Assembly: GCF_001612965.1 (NCBI RefSeq)
Contig: NZ_BDBL01000059.1
Location: 1-40,323 of the forward strand
Direction: 5' to 3'
Length of the DNA stretch: 40,323 bases
DNA from: Nocardia kruczakiae NBRC 101016
Lineage (GTDB): Bacteria; Actinomycetota; Actinomycetes; Mycobacteriales; Mycobacteriaceae
Position numbers and translations under genes: made by a program. Shown in pieces: positions 14,618-23,498 of the stretch (its first letter is position 1; each line of letters starts with the position of its first letter). Under the pieces are notes generated by a model, which was not told the DNA's origin, did not search any database, and saw only the letters and a program-made list of their open reading frames with translations.

Positions 14618-16017
14618 CGACATCTATCGCCACTGGGATACACGCTCAGTTGCCGGACATCGTGTGCGACCTGCCCACCGGACCTGGCGCGGTGTGCGCG
14701 TTGAAACAACTCGGCGGCAAAGCCGCCAACTCCGCCGCGAACTCCGCATTCGACAGCTTGGTCGACTCTTTGGTCAACGGCATGACATCCGGAATCCGAT
14801 TCGTGATGACGTGGTGGGTCAACCTACCCTCTCCGCAGCTAGCGGCGTCCACCGGGGAGCCGGGCCCTGCCTTGGCGGCCATCCGCGGGTATACCAGCGG
14901 TTTGCAGGTGCTGCTGATGATCGCGGGGATCTTGTTCGCCGCCGCTCGGCTGGCGATGGCCAAACGTGGTGGTGTCGCGGGGGAGGCGCAGGAAAGCTTC
15001 CTCATGTTCGCGCGGGCGGTGTTCGCCTCGATGATGTTCTCCGCGTTGATCACTACCGGCACGAAAGCTGGAGATGCGTTCAGTGACTGGGTGATCAACG
15101 ACGCTACTGGCGGCGACCTGCACGGCGCGGTCGAGCGGTTGGTCGACAACAACCTGCGCGATCACAGCAACCTCGGCTCCGGCGTCCTGCTCGTGCTGGC
15201 CATCCTCGGCCTGATCAGCATGCTCGTTCAACTCGCGATGCTCGTCATCCGCCAAGCCGTCCTCATCCTGGTGGTCGCCGCGATCCCGCTGGCAGCGGCC
15301 GCCGCCGGAACCGGACCAGGATCGCAGGCCTACAAGCGGATGCTGTCGTGGTCGCTGGCGTTCGTGCTGTGGAAACCGGTCGGTGCCCTCGTCTACGCGA
15401 TCGCCTTCACCGCAGCAGGGACGAAAATCACTGGTCAGCAACAAGATCCGCAACTGGTGTTGCTCGGAATGATCCTGTTGTTGTCGGTGACGATCGTGCT
15501 GCCGGCCTTGATGCGGCTGGTCGCGCCCGCGGTGGCCACCCTCGGCGGCGGGGGAGGGGCAGGCGTCGCGCTCGCCGGCGGCGCCCTCGGCATCGCCATG
15601 GGTGCAGCCGGAGGTGACCGTTCCGCGGCCCGCAAGATGACCGAAGGCGAAAACGCCACCGCCAGCGGAGCCGGAGGCGGTAGTCCCCACCCGCCCCCGA
15701 GTGGCCCATCGGGCGGGGCAGGAGGTGGCCGTCCTCTCTCGGGTGGCACCGGTGGTGGTGGAGCTTCGCCCGGCGGCGGGGCCTCATCCGGAGGGGCCGC
15801 ACCGGCGGGAGCCGGGGGCCGGTCGGCGGGCCCCGCGGAACAAGCCGGTGGCAGTTCGGGTGCGGCGGGCGGCGCGGGCGCGGGCGTCGCTGGAGCGGCT
15901 GTCATGGGTGCGCAGTTGGCTGGTCAGGGGGTGCAGTCGGCGAGTTCGGCGGTCGGATCCCAAGCCGGTGACAGCTGGGATATCGATGCGCCCGGTCCGT
16001 TGGAGGTGCGGCGATGA
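14614..16017 (+). CDS. TrbL/VirB6-like polytopic channel protein
   Basis: A 467-residue protein, ATGA-coupled on both sides. The N-terminal segment has two Cys (IVCDLP and AVCALK). Then come about seven hydrophobic segments between 65 and 325, including the conserved-looking block QAVLILVVAAIPLAAAA and the amphipathic SQAYKRMLSWSLAFVLWKPVGAL. This is the size and hydropathy of TrbL/VirB6, the inner-membrane channel of type IV secretion systems. The C-terminal 130 residues are almost only Gly, Ser, Ala and Pro, a disordered cytoplasmic or surface tail typical of Gram-positive versions. It probably works with the VirB4-like pair directly downstream. Confidence 0.85.
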   Translation: MTTSIATGIHAQLPDIVCDLPTGPGAVCALKQLGGKAANSAANSAFDSLVDSLVNGMTSGIRFVMTWWVNLPSPQLAASTGEPGPALAAIRGYTSGLQVLLMIAGILFAAARLAMAKRGGVAGEAQESFLMFARAVFASMMFSALITTGTKAGDAFSDWVINDATGGDLHGAVERLVDNNLRDHSNLGSGVLLVLAILGLISMLVQLAMLVIRQAVLILVVAAIPLAAAAAGTGPGSQAYKRMLSWSLAFVLWKPVGALVYAIAFTAAGTKITGQQQDPQLVLLGMILLLSVTIVLPALMRLVAPAVATLGGGGGAGVALAGGALGIAMGAAGGDRSAARKMTEGENATASGAGGGSPHPPPSGPSGGAGGGRPLSGGTGGGGASPGGGASSGGAAPAGAGGRSAGPAEQAGGSSGAAGGAGAGVAGAAVMGAQLAGQGVQSASSAVGSQAGDSWDIDAPGPLEVRR

Positions 16018-17492
16018 CCAGTCCCCGCATGTACGGCAGATGGGAGAAACCGCGCTCGGCTGGGTTCTTCGGCATGACGTGGGGAGTGAGCATGCTCGCG
16101 CTGGCCCTGCTGATCACCGTGATGGCCACCTTCATGATCACCCGATCCATCCCGACAACGCTGATCGTGCTTGCTTGCGCCGCAATGGTTTTCACGCCGC
16201 TTGTCATCACCGTCGATGGCCGGTCCGGGTGGGAGACGGCGGTCTTGCGTGTCCAGTTCGCGGCGGCGAAAGCGCGGGGTGAACTGCTGTATCGGTCTGG
16301 CCGGTTTTCCCGGATCCCAGGTGTGGCGAGATTGCCTGGCCTGCTGGCTGATTCACGTCTGGCCGAGTGGGAGACACCGGGCGGGAAGCGGTTCGCGATT
16401 ATCCATATTCGTCGCACCGATCACTGCACGGTGGTGCTGCGGGTGCTACCGCGCGGCAAGGAACTGGTCGACCAAGCCCAAATCGATGCCTGGGTCGGCG
16501 AGTACGGGCATTTCCTGGCCTCGCAGTCACGCGGCGGTGAGGTCGTCGCGGTCACCTCGGTGCTCGAGACTGTCGCCGAAACACATCTCAAGCAACGCCG
16601 CGAAGTCGCACGCCTGGTCCGGCCGCATGCGCCGCAGTTCGCGGCCGCGGTGATGCGTGAGGCCGCCGCCGATATCGGCGGAGTGGGCGTGCGGACAGAA
16701 GGCCGCATCGCCATCACCTACCGCGCCATCGGCACCTCCCGCAAAACCCGGCAGGATCTGCCTGAGCAGGCCCGCGAGATCGGGCAACGGCTGCAAGGGG
16801 TGCTGTCTCAGCTGGCCCGAGCGGGGCTGCCGGCCACGCCGCTGCAGGCGTGGGAGGTGCTGGGGCTGGTGCGGTCTCGCTACGACCTGGCCGCCCAGCG
16901 CGATATCGAAGCGGCCGGCCCGGCGATCACCGATACACAGTCGTGGGATTCGGTTGGCCCGATCGCGCACGAGGACCACTGGGACCATCTGGTGCACGAC
17001 GGAGCCCGCTCCATCACGTGGGAAATGGACGCCCCGCCGCGGGGCGCGGTGCTGGAAACCGGTCTGGAGGAGTTGCTGCGCCCGCGCGCGGATGTGCCAC
17101 GCAAACGGGTCGCGATTGTGTACCGCCTACATTCGGCGGCCGAGGCCACCGACATCGTCGACTCCGACTTCCGCGACGCGCTGGCCGCCGAGCAGACCGA
17201 ACGCGGGATCGCGTCGGCCGCCGCCTCCATCCGCGTCGACAACACGCGCGCCGCCCGTCAGGAACAAGCCCGCGGCGCCGGTCTCACCCGATTCGGGGTC
17301 CTGGTCACCGTCACCGACGTCCTGGACGCCGACGTGCCGGGCATCGAAGCCTCCGTGCGGACGATGACCGCGGCGTCGCGGCTGCGGGTGCGCCGCTGCT
17401 ACGGCTCCCAAGCCGCTGCATTCGCCGCATCCCTGGGGATCGGGCTGATCCTGCCCGAACACCTCTCAATCTCGAAGCGGTTCAACGCATGA
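16014..17492 (+). CDS. SCO6880/PrgI-type membrane protein of the conjugation machine
   Basis: A 492-residue protein with ATGA-coupled start. Two membrane helices lie near 22-42 and 46-66, after a short cytoplasmic segment (YGRWEKPRSAGFFG). That opening is typical of SCO6880-family proteins, which combine a PrgI-like membrane part with the N-terminal half of VirB4. The remaining 420 residues are soluble, without a Walker motif, and contain long helices (LKQRREVARLVRPHAPQF). The ATPase half is supplied by the next gene, whose ATG overlaps this stop. Together they correspond to one VirB4/TraC unit. Confidence 0.85.
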   Translation: MTSPRMYGRWEKPRSAGFFGMTWGVSMLALALLITVMATFMITRSIPTTLIVLACAAMVFTPLVITVDGRSGWETAVLRVQFAAAKARGELLYRSGRFSRIPGVARLPGLLADSRLAEWETPGGKRFAIIHIRRTDHCTVVLRVLPRGKELVDQAQIDAWVGEYGHFLASQSRGGEVVAVTSVLETVAETHLKQRREVARLVRPHAPQFAAAVMREAAADIGGVGVRTEGRIAITYRAIGTSRKTRQDLPEQAREIGQRLQGVLSQLARAGLPATPLQAWEVLGLVRSRYDLAAQRDIEAAGPAITDTQSWDSVGPIAHEDHWDHLVHDGARSITWEMDAPPRGAVLETGLEELLRPRADVPRKRVAIVYRLHSAAEATDIVDSDFRDALAAEQTERGIASAAASIRVDNTRAARQEQARGAGLTRFGVLVTVTDVLDADVPGIEASVRTMTAASRLRVRRCYGSQAAAFAASLGIGLILPEHLSISKRFNA

Positions 17493-19255
17493 ACATCCAT
17501 AACGAGACCCGGAAGGCCCGCCGACCGCGAACGACGACCGTCGCGGGGATCCGCGTATTGACATCCCCGGCCCGCGCAGCGGCCGAAACGGCCGCCGCCG
17601 GTCGTGGTCTGGCCGCCGTGCGTGCTCGCTGGGCGCTGTCGAGCGACGATCATCGCCGCGTCACTGCCGCACGACGGGTGGAGGATTCGGTTCGCGACGG
17701 ATTCGCGGTGCCCGCAGCGGGTTTGACCGACCGCGGGTACCGCGGCATCGGCGGAGGTCGCGCGACGGTGGTGCCGGCGACACCGGAATGGCGGGCGACC
17801 ACAGTGCAGGTGGCCGGATTGTGGCCCTTCGCGGTCGGCGCGACCGCCCCAGTGGTGGGTTGCCCTGTCGGCTCGCATTACGTCACCGGCGCGCCGGTGC
17901 ATTTCGACCCGATGTCGTGGTTCGCGCGCGGGTTCATCACCGCGCCGATCGTGTTCGTGTTGGCGCTCAACGGTTTCGGCAAATCGTCATTGATCCGGCG
18001 CCTGGCGACCGGGGCGGTCGCGGCCGGGGAAACAGTGCTGTGCATGGGCGACACCAAACCCGACTACCGCGATCTGGTCGAAGCCTTGGATGGACAGGTC
18101 GTCGACCTCGGCTACGGGCACGGCAGCATCAACCCCCTGGCAGTCGGCGCCCTCGGCACCATCATCGACCACCTCGCGGATCCGGATCAGCGTCGCCAGG
18201 TCGCCGCGCGGGTGGAAGCCGGGCAGGTCAACATCGTCGCAGGACTGATCGAGCTGGTCCGCGGCTCCCGCGTCGCCGACTACGAAGAAACACTCATCGC
18301 CGCTGGGTTGCGCGAACTCTACAGCCCTGCAGGCGGTTTCACTCCCCAGCGGCCGCCGCGGCTGTCGAATCTGCTGGCCACGATCTCCGGCGGCGCGGAC
18401 CGGCTGCGGCAGTTCGCCGAGGAAGACGACGACGTCGCGTTCCGGGCAGCGACCAAAGTGCTGCGCCGCTCGCTGCGCGCGGTGATCGAGGGCCCGTGGG
18501 GCCAGATATTCGACCGTCAGACCAGCACACCCCTAGATCTGAACAGCCCGGCCGTGTGCATCGATGTGTCTCGCATCCCCGAAGGTGACACGAAACTGCT
18601 GGCGGCGGTGTTGATGGTGTGCTGGAGCGAAGGGTTCGGCGCGGTCGCCGCCGCCCACGCTCTCGCCGACGCCGGCCTCGCGCCGCCTCGCACGTTCGAG
18701 GTCGTCATGGACGAAATTTGGCGGGTGCTGGGCGCGGGGGAGTTCATGGTCGACCGCGTCGACGCCCTGACCCGGTTGAACCGGCCGCTGGGCACCGGGC
18801 TGATCATGTGCAGTCACACCATCAAAGACCTCGCCGCCTTCGACTCGCCGGCCGCGCAAGCCAAAGCCCTCGGCTTCTTCGAACGCGCCCGCGCCAAAAT
18901 CATCGGCCCCGTCGGACCGGAAGAGATCGAACGCCTCCGCGCTGCGGTATCCATCACCGATACAGAGAAGCTGCTGGTCACCTCCTGGGCCGCGCCCCGG
19001 CCACCGACCGACGACCATCTCGACGACACCGGCGTGCGCGAAACTCCGCCCGGCACAGGGTGTTTTCTGCTCAAAACCGGTGAAGCCGACGCTCCTGGTG
19101 TTCCGTTCCGAATGACGTTCACCCCGACCGAGCGGGCCCGCGACATCCACAACACCAACCGCCGCTTCTCCCACCTGACTGGAGAACACCACGACGGCCC
19201 GCGGCCCTCGTTCGCGGCTGAGGCCGTCGAGGTGGGGGAGGACGGCGATGAGTGA
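17489..19255 (+). CDS. VirB4/TraC-type conjugation ATPase
   Basis: A 588-residue protein. After an Arg/Ala-rich N-terminus, residues 155-170 hold Walker A (LNGFGKSS, Lys165). The first Gly of the usual GxxxxGK is Ala-like here, as in several TraC homologues. Walker B is VVMDEIW with Asp408 and Glu409. The segments LCMGDTKPDYRDLVEAL and GSINPLAVGAL correspond to the family's typical post-Walker A region (target of the bound nucleotide sensor). VirB4 ATPases energise channel assembly and DNA export at the inner membrane. The start overlaps the SCO6880-like stop, and the stop overlaps the next start. Confidence 0.9.
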   Translation: MNIHNETRKARRPRTTTVAGIRVLTSPARAAAETAAAGRGLAAVRARWALSSDDHRRVTAARRVEDSVRDGFAVPAAGLTDRGYRGIGGGRATVVPATPEWRATTVQVAGLWPFAVGATAPVVGCPVGSHYVTGAPVHFDPMSWFARGFITAPIVFVLALNGFGKSSLIRRLATGAVAAGETVLCMGDTKPDYRDLVEALDGQVVDLGYGHGSINPLAVGALGTIIDHLADPDQRRQVAARVEAGQVNIVAGLIELVRGSRVADYEETLIAAGLRELYSPAGGFTPQRPPRLSNLLATISGGADRLRQFAEEDDDVAFRAATKVLRRSLRAVIEGPWGQIFDRQTSTPLDLNSPAVCIDVSRIPEGDTKLLAAVLMVCWSEGFGAVAAAHALADAGLAPPRTFEVVMDEIWRVLGAGEFMVDRVDALTRLNRPLGTGLIMCSHTIKDLAAFDSPAAQAKALGFFERARAKIIGPVGPEEIERLRAAVSITDTEKLLVTSWAAPRPPTDDHLDDTGVRETPPGTGCFLLKTGEADAPGVPFRMTFTPTERARDIHNTNRRFSHLTGEHHDGPRPSFAAEAVEVGEDGDE

Positions 19256-20391
19256 TGTCGTCTGCCAGAACCATCCTTACAGGCATCGTGGCGCTGCCCA
19301 TCGCGTTGATCGTGTTCCTGGCGGTGCTCGTCGGGATCCAGCCCGCGGACACGTGTGCGACCCAGGTGCTCGCGGGAGGAGTCGAGGGCCCGACCGGGCG
19401 GTCGCTGGCTGGGTTGAACGAGCGCCAGTTGGAGTTGGCGCGCAACGGTGTCGCGATCGGCAAACAACGCCGGGCCACGGAGTCGGTGATCATTGCCGAA
19501 CTCGCGGCGATGATCACCGAATCGACGTTGCGCAACCTGGCGAACTCCAACGTTCCGGAATCGCTGAGTTTCCCCAACGACGGCGTCGGCGCCGACCACG
19601 ACTCCGTAGGTCCGCACCAGATGCGGGTCAGCGTCTGGGGACGCGTCGGCATCGCCACCCTGATGAACGCGGCCCATCAGATCAACTGGTTCTACGACCA
19701 AGCCGCCACCATCACCGGCGCCACATCGATGTCCTCAGCAGAACTAGCCCAAGCAGTCGAGATGTCCGCACCGAACGCCTATGCGGCACAACTGGAGCTG
19801 GCCCGACGCCTCTACGCGATGTTCGCCGACATCGACCCATCGTCCCTACCCGCCACCATGCCGGGACAGCCAGTCACAGGCTGCGGGCCCGGGCCGGGGG
19901 CGTCCGGCGGACCGGTGAAGGCCAGTGGTTTCGGACAAGCAGTCGTGGCCGCCGCGCAGCGGTGGATCGGCACCCCGTACGTCTGGGGCGGAGGAGACAT
20001 CAGCGGCCCGACTGGTGGCGGGTTCGACTGCTCCGGCCTGACCCTGTACGCGGTCTACCAGGCCTCGGGAGGCCGAATCCGGTTGCCGCACTACACCCAA
20101 GCACAACAAGACGACCCCGCCGCGCAGACTGTGCCGTTCGACCAACGCCAACCTGGCGATCTGATCTTCTTCACCGCTCCCGGCGACAGCGATTCCCACC
20201 ATGTCGCCGTATACGCCGGCCGCGACGCAGACGGCACCGACCTGGTCGTCCACGCCCCCCAAACCGGCCAAACCGTCACCACCGCACCCCTGGCCCGAGT
20301 CGCCGGAACCGACCACCTCGACGTCCGCCGCTACAGCACCCCACCACCACTACCCCGAAACCCCGCAGCGGAGGAGGGAAAACCACTGTGA
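19252..20391 (+). CDS. CwlT-like two-domain cell-wall hydrolase (lysozyme-like plus NlpC/P60)
   Basis: A 379-residue protein starting GTG 19252 (ATG follows directly). One N-terminal hydrophobic anchor lies at 9-29. Residues 55-195 resemble a lysozyme/transglycosylase-like domain, with Glu90 in MITESTLRNLA and ADHDSVGPHQMR (114-125), which echoes the SLGxFQQR motif of such domains. Residues 225-370 are NlpC/P60: Cys260 in FDCSGL, His317 in SHHVAVY and His334 in VVHAPQTG, with PYVWGG upstream. Such enzymes cut glycan strands and peptide stems to open the wall for the conjugation channel, as CwlT of ICEBs1 does. It is placed right after VirB4. The stop overlaps the next GTG. Confidence 0.9.
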   Translation: MMSSARTILTGIVALPIALIVFLAVLVGIQPADTCATQVLAGGVEGPTGRSLAGLNERQLELARNGVAIGKQRRATESVIIAELAAMITESTLRNLANSNVPESLSFPNDGVGADHDSVGPHQMRVSVWGRVGIATLMNAAHQINWFYDQAATITGATSMSSAELAQAVEMSAPNAYAAQLELARRLYAMFADIDPSSLPATMPGQPVTGCGPGPGASGGPVKASGFGQAVVAAAQRWIGTPYVWGGGDISGPTGGGFDCSGLTLYAVYQASGGRIRLPHYTQAQQDDPAAQTVPFDQRQPGDLIFFTAPGDSDSHHVAVYAGRDADGTDLVVHAPQTGQTVTTAPLARVAGTDHLDVRRYSTPPPLPRNPAAEEGKPL

Positions 20392-20951
20392 CAAAAGACC
20401 ATTCGGAGCGCCAACGTCATTCTCGACCCGTCCGTGGACGTTCCACTCCTCCGTCATCGAAGCGTCGCAACACCGCTACCGATACCGCTACCACTGGCGC
20501 GGTCGGTAACGGTCGCTCCACTCACGAGCAACGCCTCGCAGCACGGGCGTCGTCGGGGCCGCATCTTCTGGCCTGGGTCGCCGCGACGCGGCATACCTTC
20601 ACCATCTGCGACCCCAACGGACACACCGTGGCCCACGATCGCTTCCACCGAGACCTGATCATCGACAGCGACGACGCCGCGACTGAAACGGCAGTGCTGC
20701 AAGCGATCTGGCTCGCGGGACACGGGAAAGAACTGTGGGGTGCCGACATGGCGACCCTGCGCATCGTCACAACCCGCTTCGTCGCGGACCCAGGCGCACT
20801 GCACGGTGCGGCGTTGACCAGCGGCCTGGTGCTCGACCTGGTCGTCGACGCCACCACCAACCCGGCTACCGGCCATCAGCTCGGCGTCTGGGTCGACTGG
20901 CGCCGCGTCGACCTCACCTGTCTGATCCAACACCCGAGGAACCAGCAATGA
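20388..20951 (+). CDS. hypothetical protein of the transfer operon
   Basis: A 187-residue protein; GTG 20388 overlaps the preceding stop and has GGAGGAGGG upstream. The first 55 residues are Arg/Ser/Thr-rich and probably disordered. Residues 60-180 look like one alpha/beta domain (AWVAATRHTFTICDPNG, VLDLVVDATTN, VWVDWRRVDLT) with an overall RNase H- or ASKHA-like strand feel, but no catalytic residues can be assigned. There is no membrane segment or signal peptide. It is expected to be cytoplasmic and to work with the neighbouring transfer proteins. Family not recognised. Confidence 0.65.
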   Translation: MTKDHSERQRHSRPVRGRSTPPSSKRRNTATDTATTGAVGNGRSTHEQRLAARASSGPHLLAWVAATRHTFTICDPNGHTVAHDRFHRDLIIDSDDAATETAVLQAIWLAGHGKELWGADMATLRIVTTRFVADPGALHGAALTSGLVLDLVVDATTNPATGHQLGVWVDWRRVDLTCLIQHPRNQQ

Positions 20952-21502
20952 AGTCACGCCCCATCGCAATCATGCTCACCATCATGGCCGGAACATGCCT
21001 GCTCACGGCGTGCACCGAACACCCATCACGCGGCCGACCGCCGGATAGAGATCCCTGCGCCCGCAGCAGATTCGAGCCACCCTTCACCGCAGTCGACCCA
21101 TGCTCGGCCGAATCGGTCACGTCGGCAGCGCTGGAGACGATGTTCACCTACCGGCCTGCCGAGGGGCTCGAGCCACGGCGCGCGTTCGAAGCCGCGACGC
21201 CGCTGCTGGATCCCGAATTCGCACGCAGCGGTGCACCCGCGGCGACCGCATTGGCGCCGGTCACGCCCGACATGTGGGGCCGGTGGCGAGACCAGCACAT
21301 CACCGTCACCGCGACTGCCCACGCCACGGCCGATGATCACCCCGCCGACACCGCGTCGCGGGCGGCGCGTGTGGTGACCGTGAGCATGCAACCCAGCGAC
21401 AGCACACCCGCGCTGAAGCTGGTGGTGTTCGCTGTCGCGCACCGCGCGCAGACCGGCGATGGCGCGCGATGGCTGCTGTCGAACGTGCAGGTCGCGTCGT
21501 GA
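20948..21502 (+). CDS. third lipoprotein of the transfer operon
   Basis: A 184-residue protein, ATGA-coupled. Lipobox LLTAC with lipidated Cys22; two more Cys (DPCARSR and DPCSAES) may form a disulfide. The domain from about 55 has helical starts (AESVTSAALETMFTYRP) and later strands (ARVVTVSMQPSD, LKLVVFAVAH), a pattern like NTF2/VirB8-type domains. It is not a clear paralogue of the two lipoproteins at 13182 and 13817. It probably belongs to the outer face of the secretion channel. Confidence 0.7.
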   Translation: MKSRPIAIMLTIMAGTCLLTACTEHPSRGRPPDRDPCARSRFEPPFTAVDPCSAESVTSAALETMFTYRPAEGLEPRRAFEAATPLLDPEFARSGAPAATALAPVTPDMWGRWRDQHITVTATAHATADDHPADTASRAARVVTVSMQPSDSTPALKLVVFAVAHRAQTGDGARWLLSNVQVAS

Positions 21503-22554
21503 CCAGCGCCAACGGTGACCCAGTCGACGAGGGCGGGCAAGCGGTCAAAGCCGGGTTCGTGCAAGCGATGCAATCCGCGGCTATGACGATGAACCTGCTG
21601 CAGCGCCGCGGCAGCGAATCGCGCTCGCGGCAAGAGTTCGCCCAACGCCAAGACGACCGGATCGCCGATCAGCAGCGCAAGACCGACGTCCACGCCGCAC
21701 AAATCCAGGGTTATATCAATCGGGCTCAGCATGGTCGCCTCGAGCACTGGGCCGATATGGCGATCAAGGCCGGCCGCTACCGCGAGCACCTGCTCGAGAT
21801 GCAAGTAAAAAACGCCCGCCTGCAACACGATCAGGACAGAGCAGACCGCGCCAAAGACAGCGACAAAGCCACCGAGGAACGCCGCGACAAGGTCCACGGG
21901 CTGCAAGTGCGGGCCCTGCGCGGCGAGTACAACCGCAAAGACGCGATCCACACCCAGCAGCTACGCCGCTACGACCAACAGATCACGCAAGACCGGCGGC
22001 TCCACGATCTGAAGGTCGAATACCAGAAGCTGCTGATCGAGGCCCGCAAACGTGCGCTCGGGCTCACCGAAACACTCACCGACACCGACCCCGGCGCCGC
22101 CCGCGCTCACGCCGCCAGCGCGGGCTGGGCGGCGGCCGAGGCCACCGCGGACCTGTCCGACGAACACCGCGGCGCCGCCGACGCGTGGGCCGAACGTTAC
22201 GGCAAGGACACCGGCAACGACCCCCGTGCCACCCTGGCCGCTGCCCGAGCCGATGCCGCCGCCCCCGACGACGCGGCCGATGAACTCCACACCCAGATGA
22301 ACGCGCTCGCTGCCGAGTACACCCTCACCAGCTACGGCGACGCGCAGGTCCGCGATTTCGGTGCGGCCACGTCGAGCCGGCCGGATGCCGGTTCCGGCGA
22401 AGACCTCGAAGTGCTCGACGGACAGGCCATCTCCGTCGCTGTCGAGACCACCGGTGTCACGAGTGACATCGACATGGCGGTCGATTTCACCCCGCCGGCT
22501 CTCCCGCCGGTAGAAGCGCTCGACGCGGTGCCCTCGCCGGGGATCGAACCATGA
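21499..22554 (+). CDS. coiled-coil protein at the head of the helical protein array
   Basis: A 351-residue protein from GTG 21499, overlapping the preceding stop. Residues 35-200 are very rich in Arg, Gln, Glu, Lys and Asp with few breaks, a long coiled coil (for example RADRAKDSDKATEERRDKV). A second part (210-310) is Ala/Asp-rich. The C-terminus (AISVAVETTGVTSDIDMAVDF, then Pro-rich, ending SPGIEP) resembles the tails of the following genes. The coiled coil may bridge the membrane complex and the cargo proteins. No nucleic-acid-binding motif is clear. Family not recognised. Confidence 0.7.
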   Translation: MTSANGDPVDEGGQAVKAGFVQAMQSAAMTMNLLQRRGSESRSRQEFAQRQDDRIADQQRKTDVHAAQIQGYINRAQHGRLEHWADMAIKAGRYREHLLEMQVKNARLQHDQDRADRAKDSDKATEERRDKVHGLQVRALRGEYNRKDAIHTQQLRRYDQQITQDRRLHDLKVEYQKLLIEARKRALGLTETLTDTDPGAARAHAASAGWAAAEATADLSDEHRGAADAWAERYGKDTGNDPRATLAAARADAAAPDDAADELHTQMNALAAEYTLTSYGDAQVRDFGAATSSRPDAGSGEDLEVLDGQAISVAVETTGVTSDIDMAVDFTPPALPPVEALDAVPSPGIEP

Positions 22555-23498
22555 TGGCGCGCACCAAGTCTCGCTCAATCCCCCCGACGGCACCTCTCAT
22601 GCCCGATCGGTGGCAGATGAAGGTGCTCGCGGGGGTACATGCACACGCGTCGGCGGCGCGGGAGATGGCCGCCGCGGCGCGGGCCGGGCGAGAGGCGACC
22701 GGTGAGCTTCCGCCCCCGTCGTGGTCGCGGGCTTTCCGCACCGAGGTCCTGCTCGGGCAAGAGCTCGAGAAAGCGGGCTTGGCCGCGGGGGTGCCGCGGG
22801 AATGGCTGAACCAGGTCCGTACCCGCGCCCATCTGGGCCAGCCGTGGCGACGCGACCTGCACTGGCGCATCCCGAGACCGGTGGACCGGACTCGGCTGCT
22901 GGTCGGGCTGGCCGGTGAGGCACACCGGATTCAGGACCTCGCCGCGGTCTCGGTCGCCTACGAGCATCGCGGTGCGCACGCCGAACCCGGCACCGCGACC
23001 TGGGTGATGCGCAACCTGCGCAGATCCCGTACCCGCCTGGTCCAACTCGCACGCCTGCTCGCCGTGACCGACGAGGAAGCCCAGCAACTGTGGGACTCGC
23101 CGCAACACTGGGCCGCCGCCGCTGAGGGGGCCCGGGCCGCCGGTGTCGACGAACTCGACACTCGCTGGCGCGCCCACGCCCACAGCGATCAGACCAGCAT
23201 CGTCTTGCAGGCCCGCGCACTCACCAAATCCGGCATCACCGCGCCCACCGCCGCCGCACTGCCACCGCCTGACCAGATTCTCGAGCTCCTTCGACAAGAG
23301 CTCGAACACAACAGTGTTCCCGTGGCGCAGGGTGCGGCCCGGCATCTGGAAGCGGAGGTGGTCGAGCCGGCCGGGCACGGCATCGATATCGCGGTCGCCG
23401 CGACCGGAAGAGGCAGCGGCGGCGATGGCGGCCTGGTGCACGATCTTCCGCTGGCGATACCGCGCCAACCCAGCTTCGGAGTCGGGGTCGAGCCATGA
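22551..23498 (+). CDS. array protein 1: helical, GVPxxW type
   Basis: A 315-residue cytoplasmic-looking protein, ATGA-coupled. Its layout recurs in the next genes. A first helical block (PDRWQMKVLAGVHAH) and a GVPREWLNQVR motif near 80-90 come first. A helix with AGEAHRIQDLAAVSVAY and one with LARLLAVTDEEAQQLWDSPQHW follow, then a DTRWRAHAH motif near 205. The tail contains GIDIAVAATG and DLPLAIP and ends GVGVEP. Function unknown. The operon position (between the wall hydrolase and the coupling protein) suggests a role in substrate recruitment or a set of transferred proteins. Confidence 0.7.
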   Translation: MMARTKSRSIPPTAPLMPDRWQMKVLAGVHAHASAAREMAAAARAGREATGELPPPSWSRAFRTEVLLGQELEKAGLAAGVPREWLNQVRTRAHLGQPWRRDLHWRIPRPVDRTRLLVGLAGEAHRIQDLAAVSVAYEHRGAHAEPGTATWVMRNLRRSRTRLVQLARLLAVTDEEAQQLWDSPQHWAAAAEGARAAGVDELDTRWRAHAHSDQTSIVLQARALTKSGITAPTAAALPPPDQILELLRQELEHNSVPVAQGAARHLEAEVVEPAGHGIDIAVAATGRGSGGDGGLVHDLPLAIPRQPSFGVGVEP

